Shown piece after piece: positions 1 to 7,994 of a stretch of DNA of 64,000 bases. The notes below the pieces were generated by a model. It worked only from the letters and a program-made list of their open reading frames with translations. It had not been told where the DNA came from and did not search any database. Positions within the stretch are counted from its first letter, which is position 1. Every line of letters begins with the position of its first letter. A program made the translations under genes and the position numbers. Origin of the DNA: Burkholderia anthina (GTDB taxonomy: Bacteria; Pseudomonadota; Gammaproteobacteria; Burkholderiales; Burkholderiaceae); contig NZ_CABVLY010000020.1 in assembly GCF_902498995.1 (NCBI RefSeq), positions 87,955 through 151,954 on the forward strand, written 5' to 3'.

Positions 1-104
1 CGTGACATGCGCGTGCGAGCGGCGGCGAAGAAGCGTTGCGTCTTGCTCGCATGCCGGCGCCGGCGCGTGTCGCGCATCGCATCCCGATGCGCGGGCGCTT
101 TCGG

Positions 105-641
105 TCAGCCGAGCGCGTGTACGCCGATCAGCAGCAACGCGCCGAGGACGATCAGCAGCAGCGCGTGAATGCGCGTGACCATCACGCACACCGTCGACGC
201 AACCGCGATCGCCCGCGCGGGCCAGCCGCCGTCGAGCGCCTGCAGCAGCACCCAGACCGACGCGAGGATCATCCCCGCCGCGACCGGGCGCAGGCCGGCC
301 TCGAGCGCGATCTGCCAACGCGCGCCCTGATGCCGTCGCCACAGGTGCGCGACGCCGTAGATCAGGAACGCGGTCGGCCCGAACAGCGCGAGCGTCGCGA
401 TCACCGCGCCCCAGAAGCCCGCGACCTGCCAGCCGATCAGCGTCGCGAGCAGCGAGCCGGGCCCTGGCGCCATCCGCGCGATCGCGAAGTCGTTTACGAA
501 CTGCGTGGCCGTCATCCAGTGATGGACGTCGACGACCTGGCGCTGGATGTCGGCGACGATCGCCTGCCCGCCGCCGATCGTCGCGATCGACAGCGGCGCA
601 AACACGCCGAAGAGGGCGGCGTAGCGCGACATCGCATTCAT
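105..641 (-). CDS. Chromate transporter, C-terminal-half subunit
   Basis: A 178-residue membrane protein of the CHR (chromate ion transporter) family, carrying only one of the two homologous halves found in full-length ChrA. The N-terminal region has the family-type FAPLSIATIGGGQAIVAD stretch and a later MAPGPGSLLATLIGWQ segment, followed by hydrophobic helices. The ATG overlaps the stop of the upstream half by four bases (ATGA), so the two halves are probably translationally coupled and work as a heterodimer. Known members export chromate from the cytoplasm; the substrate here is inferred from family only. Confidence 0.85.
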   Translation of the reverse strand: MNAMSRYAALFGVFAPLSIATIGGGQAIVADIQRQVVDVHHWMTATQFVNDFAIARMAPGPGSLLATLIGWQVAGFWGAVIATLALFGPTAFLIYGVAHLWRRHQGARWQIALEAGLRPVAAGMILASVWVLLQALDGGWPARAIAVASTVCVMVTRIHALLLIVLGALLLIGVHALG

Positions 642-1285
642 CGGTCGTCGCGCCTCGCAGAGGAAGGCGCCGCGCGGCGGTATTCGAGTGCAACGCTCAG
701 CGTGCCGCCGATCAGCACGGTCCACACGAGCGGCCAGTGCAGCACGGCCACCGACACGAACGTGAGCGTCATCACCGCGAACGGCAGCACGCGGCGCGGC
801 AGCCGGCGCACCGCGGTGATCGCCATCGAGATCGACAGCCCGATTGCCGCGGCGGCCGCGCCGGCGAGCGCGACGTGCGTGAGCGTAAAGCGCGTGAGGG
901 TCGAGAATGCGACGCCGAACAGCACGATCAGCACGGCCGGCGGCGCGATGATGCCGGTGAAGCCGGCCACCGCGCCGCGCCATCCGGCCAGCCGGTAGCC
1001 GATCCAGATCGCGAGGTTCTTCACGTTGACGCCCGGCAGCGCCTGCGACAGCGCGAGCCCGTTGAGGAACGCTTCTTCGTCGATCCAGCGCCGCTCGTCC
1101 ACGAAGTCGCGCATCATGCGCCCGCTCAGCCCGCCGCCGAAGCTGGTCAGGCCGATCTGCGCGAATGCGATGAACAGCGCGAGGACGCCGGGCGACGGTG
1201 AATCGCCGTCGGGCGGCGCGGGCGGAGTCGGGGTGGCGGGCGGAAGCATCGGACGGACTGGCGCGACGGTTGGGCAATCGCCCAT
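638..1285 (-). CDS. Chromate transporter, N-terminal-half subunit
   Basis: A 215-residue CHR-family membrane protein, the partner of the downstream half gene. After a proline-rich start of about 30 residues it shows the conserved FIAFAQIGLTSFGGGLSG segment, then an ALSQALPGVNVKNLAIWIGY segment matching the PGP-type region of chromate transporters, then several hydrophobic helices. The true start could be Met13 instead of the first Met. Together the two genes form a short-chain chromate transporter pair. No regulator gene of the ChrB type is next to it. Confidence 0.85.
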   Translation of the reverse strand: MGDCPTVAPVRPMLPPATPTPPAPPDGDSPSPGVLALFIAFAQIGLTSFGGGLSGRMMRDFVDERRWIDEEAFLNGLALSQALPGVNVKNLAIWIGYRLAGWRGAVAGFTGIIAPPAVLIVLFGVAFSTLTRFTLTHVALAGAAAAAIGLSISMAITAVRRLPRRVLPFAVMTLTFVSVAVLHWPLVWTVLIGGTLSVALEYRRAAPSSARRDDR

Positions 1286-1410
1286 GGTAGCAAGCGGTGC
1301 CTGTCAGCACGCTGACATCGGCGCCGCGAGGTTGTCGGCGCAACGATCGGGGCGCGGTGCCGTCGCCGCCGCGCCGGCGCGAGTCCGTTATCGGCGCAAG
1401 CAGGCAGGCG

Positions 1411-2166
1411 CTAGGCGCGCACGACCGTCACGCCGGCGGCCTCGATCGGCTCGGTCAGCGCTGCGTCGGTTTCCCGTTCGACCACGATGGTCTGCGCGAG
1501 CGCAAGCTCGCCGATCACGAACTGCGATGCCGCACGCAGTTTGGACTGCGAGGCCAGCACGACCGTCTCGCCCGCGCGTTCGGCGAGCGCACGCTTGATC
1601 GCCGCTTCCTCGAAATCGCCGGTGCTCAGCCCCGCGACCGGATGAACGCCGGTGACACCCATGAAATACAGGTCCGCGTGGATGCGCGCGATGCCCTCCA
1701 TCGCCGCGGCGCCGACCGACACGATCGAATGCTTGTACAGCCGGCCGCCGATCAGGATCACGTCGATCGACGGATGCGCGGCCAGCGCGACGGCGACGCT
1801 CGGGCTGTGCGTGACGATCGTCGCGCGCAGGTCGGGCGGCAACTGGCTGACGAGCAGCGCCGACGTCGTGCCGCCGTCGACGATCGCGACCTGCCCGGGC
1901 GCGATCATCTGCGCGGCCCGGCGCGCGATGCGCCGCTTTTCCTCCGGTTCGAGCGCCTCGCGCTGCGCGAACGGCGCGACGGCCGGCGACGCCGGCAGCG
2001 CACCGCCGTGCACGCGCTGCAGCAGGCCTTCGGCGGCAAGCTCGCGCAGGTCGCGGCGGATCGTGTCTTCGGACACGCCGAATTGCACGCTCAGTTCGGC
2101 GGCCAGCACCTGGCCGTCGCGCGCGAGTGCATCGAGGATCACCTTCTTGCGTTGGGTCGTCAGCAT
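1411..2166 (-). CDS. DeoR/GlpR family transcriptional regulator
   Basis: A 251-residue repressor-type protein. The N-terminus (about residues 1-60) has the DeoR winged helix-turn-helix, with QFGVSEDTIRRDLRELA as recognition region, followed by the sugar-phosphate sensing domain with the IVDGGTTSALL phosphate-binding loop. Members bind a phosphorylated sugar and control carbohydrate genes. It diverges from the NUDIX hydrolase gene with about 80 bases between the starts, and that gap contains a repeated element that may be its operator. The ligand and full target list cannot be read from the sequence. Confidence 0.9.
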   Translation of the reverse strand: MLTTQRKKVILDALARDGQVLAAELSVQFGVSEDTIRRDLRELAAEGLLQRVHGGALPASPAVAPFAQREALEPEEKRRIARRAAQMIAPGQVAIVDGGTTSALLVSQLPPDLRATIVTHSPSVAVALAAHPSIDVILIGGRLYKHSIVSVGAAAMEGIARIHADLYFMGVTGVHPVAGLSTGDFEEAAIKRALAERAGETVVLASQSKLRAASQFVIGELALAQTIVVERETDAALTEPIEAAGVTVVRA

Positions 2167-2170
2167 CGGG

Positions 2171-2208
2171 ATTGCACGAAAATTCTTGAAATTGCACGAA
2201 TATGCACG
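2171..2208. promoter_or_regulatory. Direct repeat, possible DeoR-regulator operator
   Basis: The ten-base unit ATTGCACGAA occurs at 2171-2180 and again at 2191-2200, exactly 20 bases apart, with a third partial copy (TATGCACG) directly after. The array lies in the short gap between the divergent DeoR-type regulator and NUDIX gene. Spacing of two helical turns places the copies on one DNA face, as expected for a cooperatively bound repressor. Binding is inferred. Confidence 0.5.
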
Positions 2209-2247
2209 TTACCATGCGATCCGTCTCTTGTCGAATGGGAGGCCGCC

Positions 2248-2853
2248 ATGGCCGCAACGCGGGACCGCGTCCGCATCGTCGATACGGCGGTGCTGTCCGA
2301 TGACTGGTATGTGCTGAAGAAGGTGACGTTCGATTTTCTGCGCCGCGACGGCACGTGGCAGCGCCTCAGCCGTGAAACCTACGATCGCGGCAACGGCGCG
2401 ACCATCCTGCTGCGCAACGCCGCGACGGGCGACGTGCTGCTCACGCGGCAGTTCCGGATGCCGGCGTTCGTCAACGGGCACGACGGGATGCTGCTCGAAG
2501 CTGCCGCCGGCCTGCTCGACGATGCGACGCCCGACGCGCGCATTCGCGCGGAAGCCGAAGAGGAAACCGGCTATCGCGTGCGCGGCGTGCGCAAGGTGTT
2601 CGAGGCGTTCATGAGCCCGGGTTCGGTCACGGAGAAATTGCATTTCTTCGTCGGCGAATACGATGCGTCGCTGCGCACGGGCGACGGGGGCGGCATCGCG
2701 GAGGAGGGCGAGGATCTCGAGGTCGTCGAGATGCCGCTGCAAGCGGCGCTGGACGCCGTCGAGCGCGGCGAGATCGTCGACGCGAAGACGATCATGCTGC
2801 TGCAGTACGTCGCGCTGCGGGAGTCCGCGGGCGGGCGCGCCGCGACCGCGTGA
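2248..2853 (+). CDS. NUDIX hydrolase, NudK/ADP-sugar pyrophosphatase type
   Basis: A 201-residue hydrolase of nucleoside diphosphates linked to another group. The Nudix box is visible at about residues 90-112 as a Gly-rich start followed by an AEAEEETGYR core with the metal-binding glutamates. The pattern LLTRQFRMPAFVNG ahead of the box and the length resemble NudK (GDP-mannose hydrolase) and ADP-ribose pyrophosphatases. The chosen ATG has a GGGAGG ribosome site six bases upstream; the open frame extends further up without a plausible start. Exact substrate is uncertain. Confidence 0.88.
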   Translation: MAATRDRVRIVDTAVLSDDWYVLKKVTFDFLRRDGTWQRLSRETYDRGNGATILLRNAATGDVLLTRQFRMPAFVNGHDGMLLEAAAGLLDDATPDARIRAEAEEETGYRVRGVRKVFEAFMSPGSVTEKLHFFVGEYDASLRTGDGGGIAEEGEDLEVVEMPLQAALDAVERGEIVDAKTIMLLQYVALRESAGGRAATA

Positions 2854-2937
2854 CGAAGCCGCGGCACGACGCTCGAACGGGCGTATGATCGCGCGACGCC
2901 ATTCGCGCGCCCCGTTCGACGCTACCGCAGCTCCATC

Positions 2938-3816
2938 ATGTCGCTTGCCGATTCCACGCATTCCCTCGCATCCGCCGACGGCGGCGCCACGCAATTGCCC
3001 GCCGAACGCGTCGCGTCCGCCGTCGACGCGCTCGCGCGCGCCGATGCGCTGCTCGTGACGGCCGGAGCCGGCATCGGCGTCGATTCCGGGCTGCCGGACT
3101 TTCGCGGCACGGACGGCTTCTGGCGTGCGTATCCGGCGCTGCGTCACGAGCGTTTCGAGTTTCACGAGATCGCGTCGCCGCAGGCATTTCGTGCGCATCC
3201 GCAGCTCGCGTGGGGATTCTACGGGCATCGTCTCGGCCTTTACCGGGACACCGTGCCGCACGCGGGCTTCGCGATCCTGCGGCGCTGGATGGATGCGATG
3301 CGCAATGGCGGCTTCGTGCTGACGAGCAACGTCGACGGCCAGTTCCAGAAGGCCGGTTTCGATCCGGCGCGGATCGTCGAAATCCACGGTTCGATTCATG
3401 CGATGCAGTGCCTGCGCCCGTGCTCGGACGACACGTGGAGCGCGGCGCCATTTACGCCGGACGTCGACACGGCCACGTGCCGGCTGGTCGGCGAGCTGCC
3501 GCGCTGCCCGCGTTGCGGCGGCCTCGCACGGCCGAACATCCTGATGTTCGGTGACCGGGGCTGGCTCGGCGCCCGCCATGAAGCTCAGGAGCGCGCGTTC
3601 GAGAGCTGGGTCGCGCAGGCGGGGCGGGTGGCTGTCGTCGAGATCGGCGCGGGCACCGCGATTCCGACCGTGCGCATGCTGAGCGAACGGCTCGGCGCCG
3701 ACGTGATCCGGATCAACGCACGCGAAGCCCATGCGCGCCGTGCGGACGTGATCGGACTGAAGGGCGGCGCGCTCGCGACGCTCGCCGCGCTCGACGCGGC
3801 CTGGCAGCGCGAATGA
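2938..3816 (+). CDS. Sir2-family NAD-dependent protein deacetylase
   Basis: A 292-residue sirtuin that would remove acyl groups from lysines using NAD. The NAD-binding loop TAGAGIGVDSGLPDFRG starts near residue 41, followed by the SNVDGQFQKAG motif and EIHGS with the catalytic His near 150. Two Cys pairs follow (a C-x3-C and a C-x2-C), fitting the structural zinc site. The sequence ends with a conserved VEIGAGTAIPT segment. It resembles the class of bacterial sirtuins of about 280-300 residues. No obvious substrate gene is linked; the NUDIX gene upstream is on the same strand 84 bases away. Confidence 0.9.
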   Translation: MSLADSTHSLASADGGATQLPAERVASAVDALARADALLVTAGAGIGVDSGLPDFRGTDGFWRAYPALRHERFEFHEIASPQAFRAHPQLAWGFYGHRLGLYRDTVPHAGFAILRRWMDAMRNGGFVLTSNVDGQFQKAGFDPARIVEIHGSIHAMQCLRPCSDDTWSAAPFTPDVDTATCRLVGELPRCPRCGGLARPNILMFGDRGWLGARHEAQERAFESWVAQAGRVAVVEIGAGTAIPTVRMLSERLGADVIRINAREAHARRADVIGLKGGALATLAALDAAWQRE

Positions 3817-4001
3817 GCCGGCCCGCGACGCAATCTGGCGGGCGCCATTGCGCGCGCCGTCGTTGCAGGCGCGCCGCGAATCCGCATACAGTTCAGCCAG
3901 TGCCAGCCGTGCGTGCGCCGTGCGCGTCCGGGAACCGGCATTGCCCCCGGGCGACCGGGGCCGGCGGCTGAACCCAGCCGCATGACCGACCGGGAGCGCC
4001 C

Positions 4002-4388
4002 GTGTTCTATTCGATCGTCGCGATCTTCGTCGGCGCCGGGCTCGGCGCGTTGCTGCGCTGGTTTCTGAGCCTCGCGCTCAACGCGTTCTTCCCTGCCGTG
4101 CCGCTCGGCACGCTTGCCGCGAACCTGATCGGCGGCTACGTGATCGGTGTTGCTGCCGTCGTCTTCACGACCCGCGTCGGGCTGCCGCCCGAGTGGCGGC
4201 TGTTCGTGATCACGGGTTTCCTCGGCGGGCTCACGACGTTCTCGACCTATTCGGTCGAAGTGATGACGCACGCGGTGCAGGGCGAATTCGGATGGGCGTT
4301 TGCGGTGGCTGCCCTACACTTGACTGGATCGTTCACGCTGACGGCGCTCGGCATGTGGACCGCGCGTGCGTGGTTCGCGGCCGCCTGA
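4002..4388 (+). CDS. crcB: Fluoride exporter CrcB/Fluc
   Basis: A 128-residue four-helix membrane protein of the Fluc family, which works as a dual-topology dimer to expel fluoride. The conserved Asn in AANLIGG (residue 41) and the GFLGGLTTFSTYS motif (72-84), which forms the central sodium and fluoride path, are both present. The start is GTG with a GGGAG site about six bases upstream; the nearby ATG at 3982 is out of frame. A DUF190 gene follows 23 bases downstream and is often paired with crcB. Confidence 0.92.
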   Translation: MFYSIVAIFVGAGLGALLRWFLSLALNAFFPAVPLGTLAANLIGGYVIGVAAVVFTTRVGLPPEWRLFVITGFLGGLTTFSTYSVEVMTHAVQGEFGWAFAVAALHLTGSFTLTALGMWTARAWFAAA

Positions 4389-4411
4389 GCGCGCCGGCAC
4401 CGGAGGAGGCG

Positions 4412-4762
4412 ATGGACAGGGTCTTCTTGCGCTTCTACGTGCACGAGCACCATCGGCTGCACTGGAAGCCGGTGTGGGAATACTTGCTCGAGGAAGCGAA
4501 TCGGATGGGTGTCGCGGGCGGTTCCGCGTTTCGTGCGATGGCCGGCTTCGGCCGGCATCGCGTGCTGCACGAGGACCGTTTTTTCGAACTGCAGGGGTCG
4601 CTCGCGATCGAGGTCGAATTCATCGTCACCGAAGACGAAGCGCAGCAGTTGCTCGAGCGGCTGTCGCGGGAGAAGGTGCGCGTGTGCTACGCGGTGATTC
4701 CGGCACGCTTCGGCGTGATCGATACGCTCGACGCGCCGCCGGCGCAGGGGCCGGCGGCGTAA
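4412..4762 (+). CDS. DUF190 family protein
   Basis: A 116-residue soluble protein of the DUF190 family, structurally related to PII-like small regulators. It begins with the typical RFYVHEHHRLHWKPVWEYLLE segment shortened here to its core, followed by AFRAMAGFGRH, and ends with a short Pro/Ala tail. The ATG is preceded by a strong GGAGGAGG site. It sits 23 bases after crcB on the same strand, so co-expression and a role in fluoride tolerance are likely, but no biochemical function can be read from the sequence. Confidence 0.85.
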   Translation: MDRVFLRFYVHEHHRLHWKPVWEYLLEEANRMGVAGGSAFRAMAGFGRHRVLHEDRFFELQGSLAIEVEFIVTEDEAQQLLERLSREKVRVCYAVIPARFGVIDTLDAPPAQGPAA

Positions 4763-4769
4763 TCCGTCG

Positions 4770-5333
4770 TCAGATGCCGAACATCGTCAGCGACACGGCG
4801 GCGCGCGTGACGATCATCAGCAGCACCTGCACGATCACGAACAGCAGGATCGGCGACAGGTCGATGCCGCCAAGGTTCGGGATGATGCGGCGCAGCGGGT
4901 TCAGGAACGGCGCGGTGAGCTGATAGAGGATCGGCATCGCCGGCGAGCGCGGATTGAGCCACGACAGCAGTGCCATCAGGATCGTCATCCAGATCACGAG
5001 ATTGAGCGCCCACTTCACGACGGTGAGCAGCGCGACCACGACGAGCGTTGCGATCACCGAGGCCGGATCGAAGCCGGCCATCAGGACCATCAGCACGACG
5101 TACACGAGCGCCGTGAGCAGCGCGGCGACGATGCTCGCCCAGTCGATGCCGCGCACGCCCGCGATCACGCGACGCAGCGGCAGCACGAGCCAGTTGGTCG
5201 CCTGCAGCACGGCTTGCGTGACGGGGTTGTACGGCGGCACGCGGACGGCCTGCATCCAGACGCGCAGGATCAGCGCGGCGCCGAACAGCGTGAAGAGGGT
5301 ATTGAGCAGAAAACGGGCGATCTCGCCGAACAT
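4770..5333 (-). CDS. YggT family integral membrane protein
   Basis: A 187-residue inner-membrane protein with two copies of the YggT repeat, each a pair of helices with a WLNPR or RVPPYNP-type turn followed by a PFLNPLRRIIP or LVLPLRRVI segment. Members are often found near proC and have been linked to osmotic or potassium stress and to division apparatus, but the molecular role is unclear. The ATG at 5333 was chosen because an AAGGAT site lies about nine bases upstream; the Met at 5342 would overlap that site. Confidence 0.85.
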   Translation of the reverse strand: MFGEIARFLLNTLFTLFGAALILRVWMQAVRVPPYNPVTQAVLQATNWLVLPLRRVIAGVRGIDWASIVAALLTALVYVVLMVLMAGFDPASVIATLVVVALLTVVKWALNLVIWMTILMALLSWLNPRSPAMPILYQLTAPFLNPLRRIIPNLGGIDLSPILLFVIVQVLLMIVTRAAVSLTMFGI

Positions 5334-5409
5334 CGTTGGCATCCTTTTTATACAGTCGAGTAGCGTGCGGCCGCCAACGCCGGATGGCGGCGCATCGGCC
5401 GACACCTTA

Positions 5410-6339
5410 TCACGCCTCGTCTTGCGACGGGGAGGGGTGCCCGGTGGTGCGCGCGAGCGACGTTTCGACGGCCTCGGCGAGCGCCGGCAGCGAGGCCGGC
5501 GGCGCGGCGCGCTTCGCCGCGAGCGCGACCGCGCGGCGGGTCATCAGTGCATACAGCGTCGCATGATCGCCGCCGCGTGCTTCGAGCAGCGCGAGCTGGC
5601 GCTCGACGATGCCGGTGTCGCCGCGCGAGACGGGGCCGGCGAGTGCATTCGCGAGGCCCTTGTCGCGCGCGGTCTCGATCGTGCCGGCGAGCATCGGCAG
5701 CAGCGCGCGCAGCGCGGCCTGTTCGTCGAAGCCGATGCCGCGCCACAGCTCGACCGCTTCCGACAGCCCGCACAGTGCGAAGCTCGCCGCGTAGTGCGCC
5801 GCCGCGTGATAGAGCATCCGGCCGCCGGCCGGAATCGACAGCGGATGGCAGCCGAGTGCGGCAGCAAGTCGCATCAGCGTCGCGTGCAGCGCGCCGTCGG
5901 CTTCGATCGTGACCGAGCAGCCGTCGATGCGGGCGAGGTCGGCGTCCGTGCCGCCGAACAGGTAGAGCGGATGGAAGCCGCCGGTGGCCGCGCCCTGCCG
6001 TTTCGCCGGATCGAGCAGGTCGACCGACGATGCGCCGCTGCAGTGGACGAGCGCCTGGCCGGCCGCGCGCGACGCGTCGACATGCAGCGCCGCGGCGGTC
6101 GACGCGAGATGGTCGTCGGGAACGGTCAGGAAGATCAGGTCGGCGGCGTCGACGACCTGCTGCGGCGTGTCGACTGCCCGGCAGCCGTCGATATCCGCGG
6201 CGAGCGCCTCAGCCGATCCGGCCGTGCGGCTCGCGATCGCGACGACCGGAAAGCCGGCCTGCGCGAAACGTCGTGCGACGCAGCGCGCGAGGCGGCCGGC
6301 GCCGATGAAACCGAGGCGGGGTGTGTCGGGGAGGGGCAT
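5410..6339 (-). CDS. Rossmann-like and DUF2520 domain oxidoreductase
   Basis: A 309-residue protein with an N-terminal NADP-type Rossmann fold (LGFIGAGRLARCVAR near residue 10) and a C-terminal DUF2520 helical domain containing AAGRMLYHAAAHYAASF-like sequence around residue 180. The arrangement matches the proC/hydroxyisobutyrate dehydrogenase-like family whose substrate is unknown. It lies immediately upstream of the YggT gene on the same strand, a pairing in which proC-type genes are commonly found, so the two are probably one operon. Confidence 0.85.
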   Translation of the reverse strand: MPLPDTPRLGFIGAGRLARCVARRFAQAGFPVVAIASRTAGSAEALAADIDGCRAVDTPQQVVDAADLIFLTVPDDHLASTAAALHVDASRAAGQALVHCSGASSVDLLDPAKRQGAATGGFHPLYLFGGTDADLARIDGCSVTIEADGALHATLMRLAAALGCHPLSIPAGGRMLYHAAAHYAASFALCGLSEAVELWRGIGFDEQAALRALLPMLAGTIETARDKGLANALAGPVSRGDTGIVERQLALLEARGGDHATLYALMTRRAVALAAKRAAPPASLPALAEAVETSLARTTGHPSPSQDEA

Positions 6340-6855
6340 GGCGGGTCAGGAAGCGGAAACGGCGCAGCCGCCAGTATCGCAGGAATGGTGCGGCGGCCGC
6401 GAAAGGGTGGTTTCGGTGCCGATGCGCGGCGGTCGAGGTCGGCACGCGCGACGCGTTCCGGCGCGATGCGCGTATCGGGATCATCGCGGAATGCAGGCCC
6501 TTTTATCCGGCCCCGAATCACGTGGCGCCCGCGTCCCTCTTGAATTGTCGGCGTCTTGTCTCAAATTTGTAATCGTTCATTACTGAAGCGCTCCCGCCAC
6601 ACGCATCGGCTCCGGTAAGACTGACCGTCCGGCGCGTTGCGATCTTGCCGTTCGGACGGAATCGCGCGACCGGCAAGGGTTGCCGCGGATGCGCAGGCCC
6701 GCGCCGCAGCATCGATGCGACCGCGTGCAATTGCAATTTGCAACAAATGCGCGATACGCGAGGGGCGGGTTTTCGCTACATTGCATCCATGCGACGTGCA
6801 CGCCCGCCGTTGCCGACAGGAGCGCATAAATGACCGCTCCAGCAGGAGAATCGAA
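6340..6855. other. Divergent intergenic region
   Basis: This 516-base gap separates the DUF2520 gene (minus) from the small exported protein (plus). It includes an AT-richer patch around 6540-6590 and another around 6725-6780 that could hold promoters for both genes, but no clear -35/-10 pair stands out. No convincing gene or RNA was seen. Confidence 0.4.
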
Positions 6856-7143
6856 GTGAAAAAGCTCATTCCGTTCATCGCCGCCGCCGCGCTGGGCCTG
6901 GGTGCCGCAAGCGCCGCGCAGGCCCACGTGTCGATCGGGGTCGGCATCGGTATCCCGGTCGCACCCGCCTATCCGGTGTACGCACCGCCGCCGCCGGTGT
7001 ACTACGCGCCGCCGCCTCCGCCTGTCTATTACGCACCGGCGCCGGCCTACTATGCGCCGCCCGTGGTCGTCGGCGGCTACTACGGACGTCCGTACTGGCG
7101 GCGTGGTTACGGCGGCTGGGGTCATCACGGCTGGCATCGCTGA
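6856..7143 (+). CDS. Small secreted Tyr/Pro/Gly-rich protein
   Basis: A 95-residue protein with a Sec signal peptide (KKLIPFIAAAALGLGAASA, cleavage near AQA-H). The mature part is low complexity: repeated PPPPVYYAP-like units, then a Gly/Tyr/Trp/His-rich C-terminus. Such proteins are common in Burkholderia and are thought to be periplasmic or surface-located, but no function is known. The start is a GTG with AGGAG eight bases upstream; no ATG is available in frame close by. A strong terminator follows, so it is probably a single-gene unit. Confidence 0.75.
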   Translation: MKKLIPFIAAAALGLGAASAAQAHVSIGVGIGIPVAPAYPVYAPPPPVYYAPPPPPVYYAPAPAYYAPPVVVGGYYGRPYWRRGYGGWGHHGWHR

Positions 7144-7173
7144 TCCGTCCCGCGCGGCCTGACCGCGCGCGGC

Positions 7174-7214
7174 AAAACGGCGCAACGTCCCTCGCGGGGC
7201 GTTGCGCCGTTTTT
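7174..7214 (+). terminator. Rho-independent terminator
   Basis: A 14-base perfect stem (AAAACGGCGCAACG paired with its complement) around a short loop, ending in a run of five T on the plus strand. It terminates the small secreted protein gene. The A-rich start of the stem means it could also work in the opposite direction for the LysE gene. Confidence 0.9.
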
Positions 7215-7266
7215 CATTGGGGCGGTGGCAGCGGTCGCGGTTGGGTGCCAGGCCGCCGCATCGCGG

Positions 7267-7938
7267 TTAGACCGCGTGGGCGATCAGGTCGCGATAGCCG
7301 CCGACGATCACGCTGTACGAGAAATACGCGAACAGCAGCGCCGACGCGACGTGGCACGCGCGCATCAGCCCCGCGCCCGCGCGCTTGCGGCCCTGGCTCG
7401 CGAGCGTGCACATGAAGAGCGTCCACGCGAGCCCGCCGAGGAAGAAGCCGGACAGGAACACCGACGCCGTCGCCGGCGTGGTCGCACCCGCTTTCGCGAT
7501 CAGCGCGCCGCCGACCGCCGCGAACCACAGGATCGCGCTCGGCGACGACATCGCGAGCAGCATGCCGCGCATGAAGCTGCGCCGGGCGCTGGCGCGCGGC
7601 TGCGGCGCGTCGTCCGCATCGCCGTCGCTGGCCGCGCCGGCCGGCGCGAGCGCTTCGCGCGCCATCTTCCACGTGAGGAACAGCAGCACCGCGCCGCCGC
7701 CGATCCACACGATCCAGCGCACCGCCTCGAACTGCAGCAGCACGGCCATCCCGGCGAGCGCGAGCGCCGCGTAGACCAGATCGCCGACGCACGAGCCGAC
7801 GCCGAGCCAGAAGCCCGGCCGGAAGCCGTGCGACAGCGTCAGCGACAGCATCGCGACATTGACGAGACCGATGTCGAGACACAGCGACAGCGACAGGAAA
7901 AACCCGTCGGACAGCATCGAGGCGGGGGGGAAGCTCAT
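7267..7938 (-). CDS. LysE/RhtB family transporter
   Basis: A 223-residue membrane protein with about six helices, resembling LysE-type amino acid exporters. It opens with FFLSLSLCLDIGLVNVAML and later shows the LLAMSSPSAILWFAAVGG segment typical of the family, then a GFFLGGLAWTLFM helix. A charged, Ala-rich loop (around residues 100-120) separates the two halves. The start at 7938 is favoured as the first Met next to the conserved N-terminus. Substrate is not predictable. It lies 56 bases downstream of ubiD on the same strand. Confidence 0.85.
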   Translation of the reverse strand: MSFPPASMLSDGFFLSLSLCLDIGLVNVAMLSLTLSHGFRPGFWLGVGSCVGDLVYAALALAGMAVLLQFEAVRWIVWIGGGAVLLFLTWKMAREALAPAGAASDGDADDAPQPRASARRSFMRGMLLAMSSPSAILWFAAVGGALIAKAGATTPATASVFLSGFFLGGLAWTLFMCTLASQGRKRAGAGLMRACHVASALLFAYFSYSVIVGGYRDLIAHAV

Positions 7939-7994
7939 CGTCGTTCTTGTTGAGGCGTTCAATGCGCGGGCCGGCGAGCGCCGGCCTCGCGGGC

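Noticed and set aside
3925..4000. Fluoride riboswitch before crcB
   Set aside because: There is a GGGCGA start and a GCGGCT/AGCCGC hairpin followed by ATGACC, which is reminiscent of the crcB motif, but the conserved GATG and the pseudoknot partner are not in place. A covariance model search would settle it.
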